Assembly (NCBI RefSeq): GCF_020281205.1
Contig: NZ_JACXZC010000027.1
Span: forward strand, 1 to 42,482
Reading direction: 5' to 3'
DNA from: Empedobacter stercoris
GTDB lineage: Bacteria > Bacteroidota > Bacteroidia > Flavobacteriales > Weeksellaceae
DNA: 42,482 nucleotides
A program made the translations under genes and the position numbers. The notes beneath the pieces are model-generated. The model was not told where the DNA came from. It did no database searches and worked only from the letters and a program-made list of their open reading frames with translations. Position 1 is the stretch's first letter. Each line of letters begins with the position of its first letter. This document shows, one piece after another, positions 35,159 through 42,482 of the stretch.

Positions 35159-35842
35159 ATGGAAATAATATTTTCGGCCATACTAATAGGTTTTTTATTG
35201 AGTACAATCCTTATTGGACCAGTATTTTTTTTGCTTATCGAAACAAGTTTACGAAGAAGCTGGAAAACCGCTGTAGTATTGGATTTGGGAGTAATAGCAG
35301 CGGATATTCTATGTATTGCTGCTGCTTATTTTGGGAGCAAAGACTTTGCAGATTATGTAACAAGTCATCCTAAGTTTTATCGCATCTATATTATTGCTGG
35401 TTTCTTTGTTTTGATTTATGGAATTTTTATGTATTTCTCTAAACCAAAATTACATATGGAAGGTGAAGCAGGATTTGTAACCAATAATTATATGAGGACT
35501 TTCATCAATGGATTTATCATGAATTTATTGAATATTGGTGTGATTGTTTTTTGGTTTGTAATTGTTTCTTCAATCATGATTCAATATCCAAATCCTAGTG
35601 ATTTTATGCTCTATATGGGAGTGGTGTTGACTACTTATTTTGTAATTGATTTGGGGAAAATATTTTTAGCTGGAAAATTACAAAAACGATTTACCGATCA
35701 GAAAGTATTTATGGTACGAAAAGGAGTTGGAATTTGTCTATTAATCTTTGGATTAATTATCATTCTGAAAGGCTTCGGATTCTTCAAAGAAATCGATCAA
35801 AAGATAGAGCATCAGCTTATTAATCAAGAACAAACCCATTAG
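35159..35842 (+). CDS. LysE-family translocator
   Basis: A 227-residue inner-membrane exporter of the LysE/RhtB superfamily, predicted to have six membrane segments. The family core is near the N-terminus: LIGFLLSTILIGPVFFLLIETSLRRSWKTAVVLDLGVIAADI when read in parts, with the GP pair and RR-x-W-K-x-A loop typical of LysE. A basic, polar tail ends the protein. Substrates in this superfamily are amino acids or related metabolites; none can be assigned. It lies 41 bp downstream of rnr and may share its transcript; a terminator follows. Confidence 0.87.
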   Translation: MEIIFSAILIGFLLSTILIGPVFFLLIETSLRRSWKTAVVLDLGVIAADILCIAAAYFGSKDFADYVTSHPKFYRIYIIAGFFVLIYGIFMYFSKPKLHMEGEAGFVTNNYMRTFINGFIMNLLNIGVIVFWFVIVSSIMIQYPNPSDFMLYMGVVLTTYFVIDLGKIFLAGKLQKRFTDQKVFMVRKGVGICLLIFGLIIILKGFGFFKEIDQKIEHQLINQEQTH

Positions 35843-35850
35843 AAATATAT

Positions 35851-35871
35851 AACCACCTCAAAAAGGTGGTT
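35851..35871 (+). terminator. Terminator after the LysE-family gene
   Basis: An 8-bp stem (35851-35858 with 35864-35871, AACCACCT/AGGTGGTT), 5-nt loop and a T-run on the plus strand. It sits in the 32-bp gap between convergent genes. Confidence 0.85.
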
Positions 35872-35874
35872 TTT

Positions 35875-36924
35875 TTAATTGAATAAAGACTTTCCTGCAT
35901 CAGGATTATGCCATTTTATTTCCAATAAATCAGCTATTGTTTGCGCAATTTGAGTAGAATAATAGTCTTTTTTTGTAAAATTTTCCTTTTTAATAGAAGG
36001 GCCTAAAAGCATTATAAAGCTGTTTGACGAACCTTTTACGTGTTTTGAATGATCTACCCATTCGTAAAAATCTCCACGACCATGATCAGTTGTTACGATA
36101 ATAGTTGTTTGATCTTTGTAAAAAGGATCAGTTTGTACATAATTCCATAATTCCTCAATCATACGATCATTGCGATTAATTGCATTTAAATAAAGATCAT
36201 AATCTGCATTATGCCCGTAGTCATCTGCTTCTCCGTAACCAATAAAAAGTAATTTAGGCTTTTGATTTTTCAAGGCTTCTAAAGCAAATTCGTGCGTAAA
36301 AATATCAAATCTTGTTCCCCACCATTGTTTTGGTGTTTCTGATTGAAAGCGTTCGATAAGAATTTCTCGTTCAGATTTAGTGGTGTTAAAACTATCCGCA
36401 TAGCCCGCATTAACCTTTAATTTTGAACGCTCTTGATTAAAAATAAACGGATACATTCTCCAACTACCAAAAACCATTACTCTGTCGATAAAGTTTTTTT
36501 CTTGATTGGCAATTTCAAAAACAGAAATATTAGGATTTAAAATATCATCGTTGTTAATAATGTTAATATCATCAGGTTTTCCAGTAATAATTTCATTATA
36601 ACCAGGATACGACCAAAGTGGTTTATTCGTAAAATTGACATGATTTTTTTCGTCTCTGTTTCCTAGAATAACACCTTTTTTTACAATATAGTTCCATGTA
36701 AAAGGCATTAATAATTTTCTACGTTGTAGAGAATCTTCAACAAAATATTTTTCTTTATGATAATTCATTGAAGAGGTAAAATTTGGACGATTAATTAAGT
36801 ATTTATCAGCACCACGAAAAACTTCTTTCCACCTTACTCCATCCATAGTTATGACGATAACTTTTGGTTCTTGTGCAAAGATTAAATTGGAGAAAAAGGC
36901 AAGAATAAGAACGGTATATTTCAT
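35875..36924 (-). CDS. Secreted alkaline phosphatase-superfamily enzyme
   Basis: A 349-residue exported protein (signal peptide MKYTVLILAFFSNLIFAQ). The mature part has the metal-binding motifs of the alkaline phosphatase/phosphodiesterase superfamily: ITMDGVRWKEVF with Asp28 at the N-terminus, the nucleophile region near LWSYPGYNEIITG (a Tyr/Ser/Thr segment), GYGEADDYGHNADY, and IIVTTDHGRGD near the C-terminus. It could be a phosphodiesterase, phosphatase or phosphoglycerol-type transferase; the exact reaction is not deducible. It precedes the glycosyltransferase operon in reading direction (downstream of it), so a cell-envelope role is possible. Confidence 0.78.
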   Translation of the reverse strand: MKYTVLILAFFSNLIFAQEPKVIVITMDGVRWKEVFRGADKYLINRPNFTSSMNYHKEKYFVEDSLQRRKLLMPFTWNYIVKKGVILGNRDEKNHVNFTNKPLWSYPGYNEIITGKPDDINIINNDDILNPNISVFEIANQEKNFIDRVMVFGSWRMYPFIFNQERSKLKVNAGYADSFNTTKSEREILIERFQSETPKQWWGTRFDIFTHEFALEALKNQKPKLLFIGYGEADDYGHNADYDLYLNAINRNDRMIEELWNYVQTDPFYKDQTTIIVTTDHGRGDFYEWVDHSKHVKGSSNSFIMLLGPSIKKENFTKKDYYSTQIAQTIADLLEIKWHNPDAGKSLFN

Positions 36925-36951
36925 TTGATTCTAATTTTTTTAAAAAATAAA

Positions 36952-36974
36952 AAAAGCATCTTAATGATGCTTTT
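36952..36974 (-). terminator. Terminator after the GT9 gene
   Basis: A 9-bp stem (36952-36960 with 36966-36974, AAAAGCATC/GATGCTTTT), 5-nt loop, and a T-run on the minus strand, 7 bp beyond the stop codon. Confidence 0.85.
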
Positions 36975-36981
36975 AAATTAT

Positions 36982-37986
36982 TTATTTTTCTAGTCTTTTA
37001 ACAATTTGTAGATAAACATCTTCTGCACTTAAATTTTGAAAATAATCAAAATTTTCAAAACCTTTTGGATCTTTGCCAAAGATAGAAGTTGGTCGACATT
37101 TTAACGTTTCATCCTGAATCACATCTTCCATTGCTTGACCATAACCTAAAAATCCTGCATAAGGATGTGTCCCGCCCCATATAGAAATTGTTCGCGTTCC
37201 CATCAACGAAGCCAAATGCATGTTTGCACTATCCATCGAAATCATCGCTTCTAACTTTGCAATTGCTTGTAATTCTTCCTCAAAAGAAACGGTTCCAGCT
37301 AAAGAAGTGATATTATGATTGAATTTTTCCCAACTTTTTAATTCGTCTGTTTCAGTTTTTCCACCACCAAATAGATAGATTTTATAACCTTTTTCGGCTA
37401 AATTCTTCGTTACGATTTTCATCTTTTCAATTGGATACATTTTACTTGTAAATGCAGCAAAAGGCGCTATACCAATCGATTTTGGTTCTTTGATTGATTT
37501 TGGTTTGATGTGATGTGTTAAATTGAGTTTAAAACCGAGTTGACGCAAAACATCTGCATAACGTTCTGTCGTTAATTTTAATTGCTTAAAAACGCGATTT
37601 TCTTGATGAATCAATGCTTTTTTTTCAGCACGTCCTTTGTCTAAAGTTGCTGTTTTCGTTCCATTTAATCTAAATAAAGCGGTAATAACTTTTGAACGGA
37701 TAACGTTGTGTAAATCAGCGATATAGTCAAAGTTATATTTTTTTAAATCATTGTATAATTTGAATAAGCTAAAAAAGCCTTTGTATTTGTTGTTTAAATC
37801 AACCGGAATAAATTTAATTTGTGGAAATTGTTTGAAAATATTTTCCATAAAAGGACGCGAAGCAACATAAACTTCAATATTTGGATTTTGTTCAATAAAT
37901 TCTTGTAAAACAGGAGCTATCATCGTAACATCACCCAAAGCAGAAAAACGTAAAACTAATAGTTTTTTACGATTCGTTTTCTCCAT
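36982..37986 (-). CDS. Glycosyltransferase family 9 protein (heptosyltransferase-like)
   Basis: A 334-residue cytoplasmic enzyme from the ATG at 37986; an in-frame TTG 27 nt upstream is less likely. It has the GT9 N-terminal motif KLLVLRFSALGDVTMIAPVLQEF, a central DLHNVIRSK segment, and the C-terminal nucleotide-sugar part with FGGGKTETDELKSWEK and MISMDSANMHLASLMGTRTISIWGGTHPYAGF, where the D-S-x-x-x-H-L block is diagnostic. GT9 enzymes add heptose or similar sugars to the lipopolysaccharide core. The start overlaps the antiporter gene by 20 nt, so the two are cotranscribed. Confidence 0.9.
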   Translation of the reverse strand: MEKTNRKKLLVLRFSALGDVTMIAPVLQEFIEQNPNIEVYVASRPFMENIFKQFPQIKFIPVDLNNKYKGFFSLFKLYNDLKKYNFDYIADLHNVIRSKVITALFRLNGTKTATLDKGRAEKKALIHQENRVFKQLKLTTERYADVLRQLGFKLNLTHHIKPKSIKEPKSIGIAPFAAFTSKMYPIEKMKIVTKNLAEKGYKIYLFGGGKTETDELKSWEKFNHNITSLAGTVSFEEELQAIAKLEAMISMDSANMHLASLMGTRTISIWGGTHPYAGFLGYGQAMEDVIQDETLKCRPTSIFGKDPKGFENFDYFQNLSAEDVYLQIVKRLEK

Positions 37987-39817
37987 GATTTCTGTTGTTA
38001 ATTTCTTTTGCAACCATTTTCATTTGTTTCTCAAATTCTTGCTTAGAAGCTTCAAAATATTGATCTGAATTTTCGGCATGTTTTGCGATTTTTCGCAATG
38101 ATTTACGATCACTTTTAATAAAAATTTCTCCAATTTTAGCAGCTTCATCATAGCTAAAACCGTATTTCATTAGAATTTGTCTTCCTACATAAACAGATGA
38201 GAAAAAGTTTTCTCTGTACACTTCATTCAACCCATCTTTTAAATAATTGTAGGCATAACTACGGTTTTTTGCACGGACAATAATTTCGAGATTTGGAAAG
38301 TTTTTACGAACGATATACACTAATTTTTGATTGATTTCTGGTGGATCTAAAGCAGCTACAAAATATTTTGCATGTTCGGCTCCAGCAGATTTTAATAAAT
38401 TAATATTTGTTGCATCGCCATAAAATACATTAAATCCTTGTTTACGCATTTTCTCCACACGTTCGCTGTCATTATCTAATACAATCGATTTTATTCCAGT
38501 ACTTTTCAAAACACGGCTTATGGTATTCCCAAAATCACCAAAACCTGCAATAATAATTTCTCCGTCAGCAGAATTTGGCGTTATTTTATCGTTTTGAATA
38601 ATGGTTTTAACTTTTGTTTTGACTCCAAAATATTTTAGAATTAATTTTTCATTTAATACCAAAAGTAAAGGCGTGATAACCATTGTAATGGCCGTTGTAG
38701 CCAACATCATATCATACCATTCTTTGCTTAAAATATCTAAATTTCGAGTTAATGCTAAAATTACAAAAGCAAATTCTCCGACTTGAGATAATAATAAAAT
38801 GAACAACCATTTTTGATCAAAATCAAATTTGTGTTTGATTCCAATTAGCCATAAAACCAAAGATTTTATTAACATAATTCCGAATGTTAATCCAAGAATC
38901 ATAAATGGTTTATCTGCAATTAATTTGAAGTTTATTGTTGATCCAACTGCAATAAAAAAGATTCCTAATAGCAATGATTTAAACGGCTCGATATCACTTT
39001 CTAACTGATGTTTATATTCATTATTTGCTAAAACTACACCAGCGATGAAAGCTCCTAAAGCAGGTGAAATACCTACTTTTTGCATTAAAACTGAAACGCC
39101 AATTACCAAAAGTAACGCAGATGCTGTATAAATTTCACGTACTTGTAACTGTCCTACATATTTGAAATAAGGTGTAATAATATATCGACCAATTACATAA
39201 ATAAAAGTGATAGCTCCTACAATTACTAAAGTTTTCATGAAGGCTGGACCTCCAACAAGTAAGCTTTTTGAATCGTCTCCGATTGATTGTATGAGCGAAT
39301 CTCCAACCAAAAGCGGAATGATTGCTAATATTGGAATAACCATTATATCTTGAAACAAAAGCACCGAGAATGTCGACTTACCAATACTAGTTTTGGTCAA
39401 TCCTTTTTCGCTAAGTGTTTGCATAATTATCGCAGTAGAAGACATCGTTACAGCAAATGAGATGGAAAGAGCCAAGGGTAAATTCATTTTCAGCGCAAAA
39501 ACTCCAACCAATGTTGCAATTAGAATTGTTCCCAAAACTTGCATTCCTCCTAAGCTGATGATTTTATCTTTCATCTTCCAGAATTCTTTCGGATCAAGTT
39601 CTAATCCTACAAGGAAGAGCATCATTACTACACCAAATTCTGTTGCATGCATGATATCTGCTCCATCATTACCTACAAATTTTAGGACATAAGGTCCAAT
39701 TAAAACACCCGCAATTAAATATCCTAAAACCGAACCCATACCAAGTTTTTTAGAAATCGGTACGCAGATTACAGCTGAAAATAAAAATATAAATGCTTGT
39801 CCAAGAAAATCGTCCAT
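37967..39817 (-). CDS. Kef-type cation:proton antiporter with TrkA-N domain
   Basis: A 616-residue CPA2-family transporter. Residues about 1-385 hold about 12 membrane segments of the Na+/H+ exchanger fold (VLGYLIAGVLIGPYVL, VVMMLFLVGLELDP, SPALGAFIAGVVLANNEYKHQ). The TrkA-N nucleotide-binding domain starts near 415, with IIIAGFGDFGNTISRVLKSTGIKSIVLDND as a Rossmann GxGxxG-like loop (GFGDFG). A charged C-terminal tail follows. Such proteins exchange K+ or Na+ for protons under redox or pH control. No separate KefF/KefG-like quinone reductase subunit is present. The gene overlaps the GT9 gene at its end and follows a SufE gene 26 bp upstream. Confidence 0.93.
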   Translation of the reverse strand: MDDFLGQAFIFLFSAVICVPISKKLGMGSVLGYLIAGVLIGPYVLKFVGNDGADIMHATEFGVVMMLFLVGLELDPKEFWKMKDKIISLGGMQVLGTILIATLVGVFALKMNLPLALSISFAVTMSSTAIIMQTLSEKGLTKTSIGKSTFSVLLFQDIMVIPILAIIPLLVGDSLIQSIGDDSKSLLVGGPAFMKTLVIVGAITFIYVIGRYIITPYFKYVGQLQVREIYTASALLLVIGVSVLMQKVGISPALGAFIAGVVLANNEYKHQLESDIEPFKSLLLGIFFIAVGSTINFKLIADKPFMILGLTFGIMLIKSLVLWLIGIKHKFDFDQKWLFILLLSQVGEFAFVILALTRNLDILSKEWYDMMLATTAITMVITPLLLVLNEKLILKYFGVKTKVKTIIQNDKITPNSADGEIIIAGFGDFGNTISRVLKSTGIKSIVLDNDSERVEKMRKQGFNVFYGDATNINLLKSAGAEHAKYFVAALDPPEINQKLVYIVRKNFPNLEIIVRAKNRSYAYNYLKDGLNEVYRENFFSSVYVGRQILMKYGFSYDEAAKIGEIFIKSDRKSLRKIAKHAENSDQYFEASKQEFEKQMKMVAKEINNRNHGENES

Positions 39818-39843
39818 TATTTTAGGTTGCTTTGATTATAGTT

Positions 39844-40272
39844 TTAACTATTATTTTGTTTCGATTGAAATGCAATTGCATAAAATTTGAATTGTTTAAT
39901 CATCGCCAATAAACCGTTTGCACGAGTAGGAGATAAAAATTCTGATAAACCAATTTCGTTGATAAAATCTGTATCCGATTCTAAAATATCTTTTGGTGTT
40001 TGCTTGTCGTACATTCTTACCAATAAAGCAGCAATTCCTTTTGGTAAAATGGCATTAGAATCAGCTTTAAATTTGATGGTGTTTCCATCAAGTTTTGCAT
40101 CTAACCAAACAGAAGACTGACAGCCTTTGATAATTTTATCATCTGTTTTTTCTTCTTCAGCTAATGCTTCTAAACTTCTCCCTAATTCGATTAAATATTC
40201 GTAACGTTGTTCCCAATCATCAAAAAATGAGAATTCGTCTACTATTTCGTTTTGAATTTCTTTAATTTTCAT
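39844..40272 (-). CDS. SufE-family cysteine desulfurase sulfur acceptor
   Basis: A 142-residue cytoplasmic protein that accepts persulfide sulfur from a SufS-type desulfurase for iron-sulfur cluster assembly. The conserved acceptor cysteine is Cys51 in IIKGCQSSVWLDAK. Other landmarks are EQRYEYLIELGRSLEAL and LPKGIAALLVRMYDKQTPKDIL, and the length is typical. The other suf genes are not in the window. It is the first gene of a minus-strand run with the antiporter and GT9 genes, although functional links between them are not apparent. Confidence 0.92.
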   Translation of the reverse strand: MKIKEIQNEIVDEFSFFDDWEQRYEYLIELGRSLEALAEEEKTDDKIIKGCQSSVWLDAKLDGNTIKFKADSNAILPKGIAALLVRMYDKQTPKDILESDTDFINEIGLSEFLSPTRANGLLAMIKQFKFYAIAFQSKQNNS

Positions 40273-40347
40273 AAGACAAAGTTAGAAAGTTTTTGATAGT
40301 TTTTATCCAAAAAAACACGTTAAATCGCTCGATTCTTTTAGTTTTCT

Positions 40348-40355
40348 TATTTTTG
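40348..40355 (+). promoter_or_regulatory. -7 box of the lipid kinase gene promoter
   Basis: TATTTTTG fits TAnnTTTG and ends 28 bp before the ATG at 40384. No matching TTG is found at -33. Confidence 0.5.
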
Positions 40356-40383
40356 TTGTCCAATAAGATTCAATTCCTAAAAA

Positions 40384-41256
40384 ATGAGGTACACTTTCAT
40401 TGTAAATCCAAATTCTGGAAATGCAAAACATGATATTTCAATCGATTTTCTACAATCAAAATTTGATGCTTCTGACGAAATAGTTTTAAAAGAAACCGCT
40501 TATCAATTTCATGCAAAAGAATTGGTACAAGAAGCAATAGCAGAAAAATCGGATGTGATTGTTGCGTGCGGTGGAGATGGAACAATCAATGAAGTAGCGA
40601 GTGCAATGGTGAATACAAATATTGCTTTAGGAATTATTCCTGCAGGTTCTGGAAATGGTTTAGCAACTAATTTGAATATTCCGAAAGATATCAACAAAGC
40701 GATTGAAATTATCAAAACAAATTCTGTACATACAATAGATGTTGGTCGGGTAGAGGATAACTATTTTTTTAGTAATCTTGGTTTTGGAATTGATGCTGAA
40801 GTAATCAAAACGTATGAAGAGAATCAAAAGCGAACAATTACTGGTTACGTTGATGCTTCTGTTAAAACATTGTTGAATTACAAATCAAAATTATTTCGTC
40901 TTTATATAGATGATGTTATAATCGAGAAGAGTTTTTATTATCTTTTCTGTTCTAATTCAAACATTGCGGGATATGGTATCTCTTTTACACCAAAAGCAGA
41001 TTTATCTGATGGAGAGTTGGATTTGTTGATGATTGAAGATTTAGATGTTTTCGAACAATTTTATTTTTCCGTTTTAGTTTTGGCTAAAAAAATTGATTTG
41101 TTAGAAAAAGCTCAATACCGTAAAGTAAAAAAATTCAAAATTGAAACCTTAGATGGTTTACCGATTACGTATCAACTTGATGGAGAAATACATCAAACTA
41201 ATTCACCTCAAGTGAAAGTTAAAGTCTTACCAAATGCGTTAAAAATTATTCATTAA
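40384..41256 (+). CDS. Diacylglycerol/lipid kinase family protein (YegS/DagK-like)
   Basis: A 290-residue soluble kinase of the DAGKc family. It has the N-terminal FIVNPNSGNAKHD, the nucleotide-binding GGDGT at 63-67 in VACGGDGTINEVAS, and the substrate loop GIIPAGSGNGLATNL, all matching the family. The C-terminal beta-sandwich contains GYGISFTPKADLSDGELDLLMI. These enzymes phosphorylate lipids such as diacylglycerol. The exact substrate is unknown. It is a single gene, divergent from the SufE gene. Confidence 0.92.
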   Translation: MRYTFIVNPNSGNAKHDISIDFLQSKFDASDEIVLKETAYQFHAKELVQEAIAEKSDVIVACGGDGTINEVASAMVNTNIALGIIPAGSGNGLATNLNIPKDINKAIEIIKTNSVHTIDVGRVEDNYFFSNLGFGIDAEVIKTYEENQKRTITGYVDASVKTLLNYKSKLFRLYIDDVIIEKSFYYLFCSNSNIAGYGISFTPKADLSDGELDLLMIEDLDVFEQFYFSVLVLAKKIDLLEKAQYRKVKKFKIETLDGLPITYQLDGEIHQTNSPQVKVKVLPNALKIIH

Positions 41257-41401
41257 GTTTATAATTGATCGATAAATAATGATTTAATTAACAATTTAAT
41301 CTTTTTATTATAAGTTATTTAAAAGCTTATTAACATGGTTATAAACGTTTTGTTTACAACCATTTTTTTTACTATTTCTGTTTAGATAAAGTCAATCGTT
41401 G

Positions 41402-41409
41402 TAACTTTG
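41402..41409 (+). promoter_or_regulatory. -7 box of the hydroxyacid dehydrogenase promoter
   Basis: TAACTTTG fits TAnnTTTG, ending 14 bp before the ATG. The leader would be very short, a few nucleotides. Confidence 0.55.
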
Positions 41410-41423
41410 ATAAAACTTTTGCA

Positions 41424-42377
41424 ATGAATACGGCATATAAAATTTTAGCAATAGATTCTAATCATGAATGTTTGAATAAAGGACTTCGAGAAGCAGGATT
41501 TATAGTTGATGAAGATTATAGTTCACCCAAAGAAATTATTGAACAAAAAATTAATCTTTATGATGGATTAATTGTTAGAAGTAGATTTCCAATCGATAAA
41601 ACTTTTTTGGGTAAAGCAACTAACTTAAAATTTATTGGTAGAGTAGGGGCAGGCTTGGAGAATATTGATGAAGATTTTGCAGCGCAAAAGAATATTATTT
41701 TATTTAATTCTCCAGAAGGAAATAGAGATTCTGTTGGAGAACATGCAATTGGTATGCTTTTGATGTTAATGCATCATCTGCGAAGAGCTGATAACGAAGT
41801 TCGTAACGGAATTTGGAAACGCGAAGAAAATCGTGGAGACGAATTGAAAGGTAAAACGGTCGGAATTATTGGTTACGGAAATATGGGAAATGCTTTTGCG
41901 AGACGATTGCAGGGCTTTGAGGTTAATGTCATTTGTTATGATATTTTACCAAACAAAGGAAATGATTTTGCGAAACAAGTTTCATTAGCTGATTTTTTTG
42001 AACAAGTTGATGTCGTAAGTTTGCATACGCCGCAAACAGCAGAAACGATGAAAATGGTAAATGCTGAATTTATTTCGAAATTCAAGAAGCCATTTTATTT
42101 TGTGAATACAGCTCGTGGAAAATCTGTCGTTACAAAAGATTTAGTTGAAGCAATGAAAGATAGAAAAGTAATGGGTGTTGCGTTAGATGTTTTGGAATTT
42201 GAAAAATCAAGTTTCGAGAAATTAGTTGCTTCAGAATTACCAGAAGAATTTCAGTATTTAATTGAAGCAGATAATGCAGTTCTCGCACCACATATTGCAG
42301 GTTGGACACACCAAAGTAAAATAAAATTAGCAGAATTTATTCGAGATAAAATTATTCAATGGAAGAATAATTGTTAA
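41424..42377 (+). CDS. D-2-hydroxyacid dehydrogenase, phosphoglycerate dehydrogenase-like
   Basis: A 317-residue NAD-dependent enzyme. The nucleotide-binding loop is GIIGYGNMGNAFARRL, with GYGNMG at 150-155. The catalytic set is Arg231 in VNTARGKSVV, Glu258 in LDVLE, and His290 in VLAPHIAGWT. The N-terminal lid and RVGAGLENID (73-82) also fit. Short length without an ACT domain means it could be a short 3-phosphoglycerate dehydrogenase (serine synthesis) or another 2-hydroxyacid dehydrogenase; the family alone does not decide. The IS element lies 33 bp past its stop, leaving the gene intact. Confidence 0.88.
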   Translation: MNTAYKILAIDSNHECLNKGLREAGFIVDEDYSSPKEIIEQKINLYDGLIVRSRFPIDKTFLGKATNLKFIGRVGAGLENIDEDFAAQKNIILFNSPEGNRDSVGEHAIGMLLMLMHHLRRADNEVRNGIWKREENRGDELKGKTVGIIGYGNMGNAFARRLQGFEVNVICYDILPNKGNDFAKQVSLADFFEQVDVVSLHTPQTAETMKMVNAEFISKFKKPFYFVNTARGKSVVTKDLVEAMKDRKVMGVALDVLEFEKSSFEKLVASELPEEFQYLIEADNAVLAPHIAGWTHQSKIKLAEFIRDKIIQWKNNC

Positions 42378-42410
42378 TCATATAGAATAAAAAAGGTTCC
42401 GAATTTACAC

Positions 42411-42482
42411 TGCCCCCAAAAAGTTAGACACTTTTGGGGGCATTTTTTATGACAAGAAAAGTAAAATATGATGTAGCATTTA
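42411..42482 (+). mobile_element. Left end of an IS3-family insertion sequence (partial)
   Basis: The end begins TGCCCCCAAAAAGTTAGACAC, with the terminal TG typical of IS3-family elements. The 11-bp inverted arms TGCCCCCAAAA (42411-42421) and TTTTGGGGGCA (42432-42442) form a hairpin just ahead of the transposase start. I recognise the pattern as IS150-group-like. The element continues beyond the window, so its right end and target duplication cannot be seen. The G-rich hairpin can also block read-through from the dehydrogenase gene. Confidence 0.85.
42449..42482 (+). CDS. IS3-family transposase OrfA, N-terminal fragment (cut by window edge)
   Basis: Eleven codons are visible from the ATG at 42449, reading MTRKVKYDVAF. 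This matches the start of IS150-like OrfA proteins, which begin with a short basic stretch before a helix-turn-helix that binds the IS ends. The ATG lies 6 bp after the terminal hairpin. Family assignment relies on the inverted-repeat context as much as on the peptide. Confidence 0.72.
   Translation, partial: MTRKVKYDVAF

Overview
The window is a 42.5-kb stretch of an AT-rich chromosome from a member of the Bacteroidota, most likely class Flavobacteriia and plausibly a Weeksellaceae relative such as Empedobacter or Chryseobacterium. That assignment is inference. It rests on several Bacteroidota traits visible here: promoter boxes of the form TAnnTTTG (one with a correctly spaced TTG at -33), C-terminal type IX secretion (T9SS) sorting domains, a complete Bat (aerotolerance) operon, a short epsilon subunit of ATP synthase without the C-terminal helices, and weak Shine-Dalgarno sequences. 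Most of the window is ordinary core genome. The only mobile DNA is the left end of an IS3-family element at the right edge.

Layout. 1-156: a GC-richer, hairpin-containing segment with no gene. 157-2499 (minus): methionine synthesis by direct sulfhydrylation (metY-metX), preceded by a structured leader RNA that looks like a riboswitch. 2954-4843 (minus): atpD-atpC. 5032-5964 (plus): ribF, convergent with an ECF sigma factor and a membrane protein that may be its anti-sigma partner (5991-7567, minus). 7702-12796 (minus): a secreted CotH-like protein with a T9SS signal, asd, an unidentified T9SS cargo and a bacilliredoxin. 12909-13289 (plus): rnpA, divergent from the bacilliredoxin across a palindrome. 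13336-16906 (minus): a small membrane protein, a MarC-family protein, a LytTR response regulator with its histidine kinase, and a secreted TPR-like protein.

17066-24607 (minus) is the seven-gene Bat operon: MoxR ATPase, DUF58 protein, a membrane protein with an Ig-like ectodomain, BatA, BatB, BatC and BatD. Several of its junctions are TAATG stop/start overlaps. 24869-25465 (plus) is an exported hypothetical protein followed by a decayed small gene. 25750-28648 (minus) is a two-gene ABC exporter of unusual shape. pgk follows at 29224-30414 (minus). The plus-strand block 30956-35842 holds rpiB, asnA, rnr and a LysE-family transporter. 35875-40272 (minus) holds a secreted phosphatase-superfamily enzyme, a GT9 glycosyltransferase, a Kef-type antiporter with a TrkA-N domain and a SufE protein. 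40384-42377 (plus) holds a lipid kinase and a D-2-hydroxyacid dehydrogenase, then the IS left end.

The strongest candidate for something undescribed is the leader RNA of metY (about 2614-2718, minus strand). It has an 8-bp closing stem whose 3' arm can also pair with a downstream segment that encloses a second hairpin, which is the logic of a riboswitch. Parts of it recall the SAM-I (S-box) core, but it is far smaller. Secondary candidates are the palindrome between the rnpA and bacilliredoxin promoters, the ABC permease with a roughly 285-residue ectodomain, the sigma/putative anti-sigma pair, and the duplicated hairpin-forming element before rnr.
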